In this document: one piece after another, positions 20,550 to 21,544 of the stretch
Position numbering within the stretch: position 1 is the first letter of the stretch
Layout: every line of letters starts with the position of its first letter
Origin: Syncephalis plumigaleata
Taxonomy: Eukaryota > Zoopagomycota > Zoopagomycetes > Zoopagales > Piptocephalidaceae
NCBI GenBank assembly: GCA_025201365.1
Contig: JAIXMF010000237.1
Span: forward strand, 1 to 21,544
DNA: 21,544 bases
Direction of reading: 5' to 3'
The notes under the pieces: model-generated
What the model saw: the letters and a program-made list of their open reading frames with translations, nothing else
Database searches by the model: none
Told to the model about the DNA's origin: nothing
Program-made: the position numbers and the translations under genes

Positions 20550-21544
20550 TTATAACTGGTAAATACATGCGCCTGCATCAGCATGACAGACAAATGCTCT
20601 CGTATCAAGATGTACTATCCGCCATGTTTGGCGTAATACTCGGTCGAAACACTGGTCAAAAACTGAGTCGCTTGATCTGCTGCAACTAGTGCTATACAGC
20701 AACCGCCCCATCCGGCACCAGTAAGTCTTGCACCATAGGCATTGTACTTTCTATTATTATTACTATCACTACTGCTGTTCATATATTGCAATGTTCTTTA
20801 CTATTACCTGCAGATATCGGTTAATAAATCTAATTCTGGACAGCTACATTCGTAATAGTCTCGACAGCTCGTTTGACTTTGATTCATTAGCTCCCCTAGC
20901 AACTGCGATTAGTTAGCTAGTGTCATGCATACAATCATACATTATTCCTCGTATATAGTACCTGTTTTGAGGTTTGCTGCTGGTCGAGCGAAACATTCTG
21001 ATCGGCGATTTCCATGCAAATTTGACGGAAACGACACACTCGCGCTGCCTCAGAATAGACGTGATACGCCCGGTCATACAGTTTCAATTTGCTTATCCTT
21101 ACGGGAAACCTAGTAAGATAAGTGTTCGAGAGTTCATTGACCTTCAGTAACAACGGTGACATTTAGTAAATGTATCCGTATTGATCAATCTCGCATTAAT
21201 TTACCGTGATTCCTGCTGCCGCCGCTGCTTCCTCCAAAGTGTACGGCGATCGTTTAAATACAATATCCACTTGACTTAGGAATAACTCGAGTGCGTCTGC
21301 ATTCTCGCAAACATTGATACTGCTACCGTATCCATTCTTCGACAGCCATTCTTGGGCAACGCTGCGTAACGTGCATTCCTCTAATAGGATTTATCAGCAT
21401 TTGCAATATCGACATTGGCCGGCGATAAATAAAGTCCAAGCGAGTGAGCCAAAACACGAGCAGCCAATCGTGTCTCCAATACACGTATATTAAATTGGTA
21501 ATCGGCCGCGGCCACCTTCTCTGACACGACCAACGAATCGATAA
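20550..21544 (-). CDS. GAL1: Galactokinase, C-terminal part (5' end off the window)
   Basis: Minus-strand exons 21205-21544 (partial), 20962-21141, 20808-20902 and 20550-20750, with introns of 57-63 nt. The product phosphorylates galactose with ATP at the start of the Leloir pathway in the cytosol. GHMP-kinase galactokinase landmarks appear in order: [68 protein letters not shown], the CSCPELD stretch, and the glycine motif [12 protein letters not shown]; the end is GACIYQL. Two places break the frame: near 21383-21384, between KSY and LEECT, and near 20620, between AKHG and IVHLD. Each would be healed by one extra base in a T or G run, so I read them as sequence errors, though real lesions are possible. 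The gene is convergent with the zinc-finger gene. Confidence 0.85.

Noticed and set aside
20590-20630. A short intron (about 41 nt) explaining the last frame break in galactokinase
   Set aside because: Donor GTATTA and acceptor CGAG are poor, and splicing would remove residues that align with the family; a one-base homopolymer error is simpler.

Overview
The window looks like nuclear DNA of a fungus. Genes are interrupted by 43-88 nt introns with GTAAGT/GTATGT/GTGAGT donors, CTAAC/CTGAC-type branch sites and usually TAG or CAG acceptors. It carries NST1, a gene known from fungi, and a two-finger C2H2 factor of the Msn2/Com2 type. The species cannot be named from sequence alone; an early-diverging lineage is a guess. 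No rRNA, tRNA, CRISPR array or intact transposon was seen.

Region 1-4290 is a large inverted duplication holding two head-to-head genes. When the introns are removed, each encodes a signal peptide, a glycosylated ectodomain of about 200 residues with two conserved cysteines, and a multi-pass (about 7) membrane module. The membrane modules, introns included, match base for base by eye apart from three missing bases. The ectodomains are strongly diverged. The switch from identical to diverged falls on the exon 2/intron 2 junction that separates the two domains. The left copy has a premature stop; the right copy is open throughout. This is the most interesting object in the window.

Region 4290-5225 holds spacer plus a stranded terminal exon of mitochondrial adrenodoxin reductase on the minus strand. 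Region 5226-8852 is one uninterrupted gene for a membrane-anchored clan GH-A glycoside hydrolase with beta-galactosidase-like features, an odd man out among intron-bearing neighbours.

Region 9057-13951 (minus strand) is NST1, rebuilt here as seven exons and 1491 residues. A gene-poor stretch of about 4.5 kb separates it from the divergently transcribed zinc-finger gene (18427-20043). Region 20550-21544 is the 3' part of a galactokinase gene on the minus strand that runs off the window. It needs two single-base corrections to read through.

Possible functional links are the NST1 and Msn2-like stress pair facing one intergenic region, and a beta-galactosidase-like enzyme near a galactokinase. 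Both links are inference from position only.
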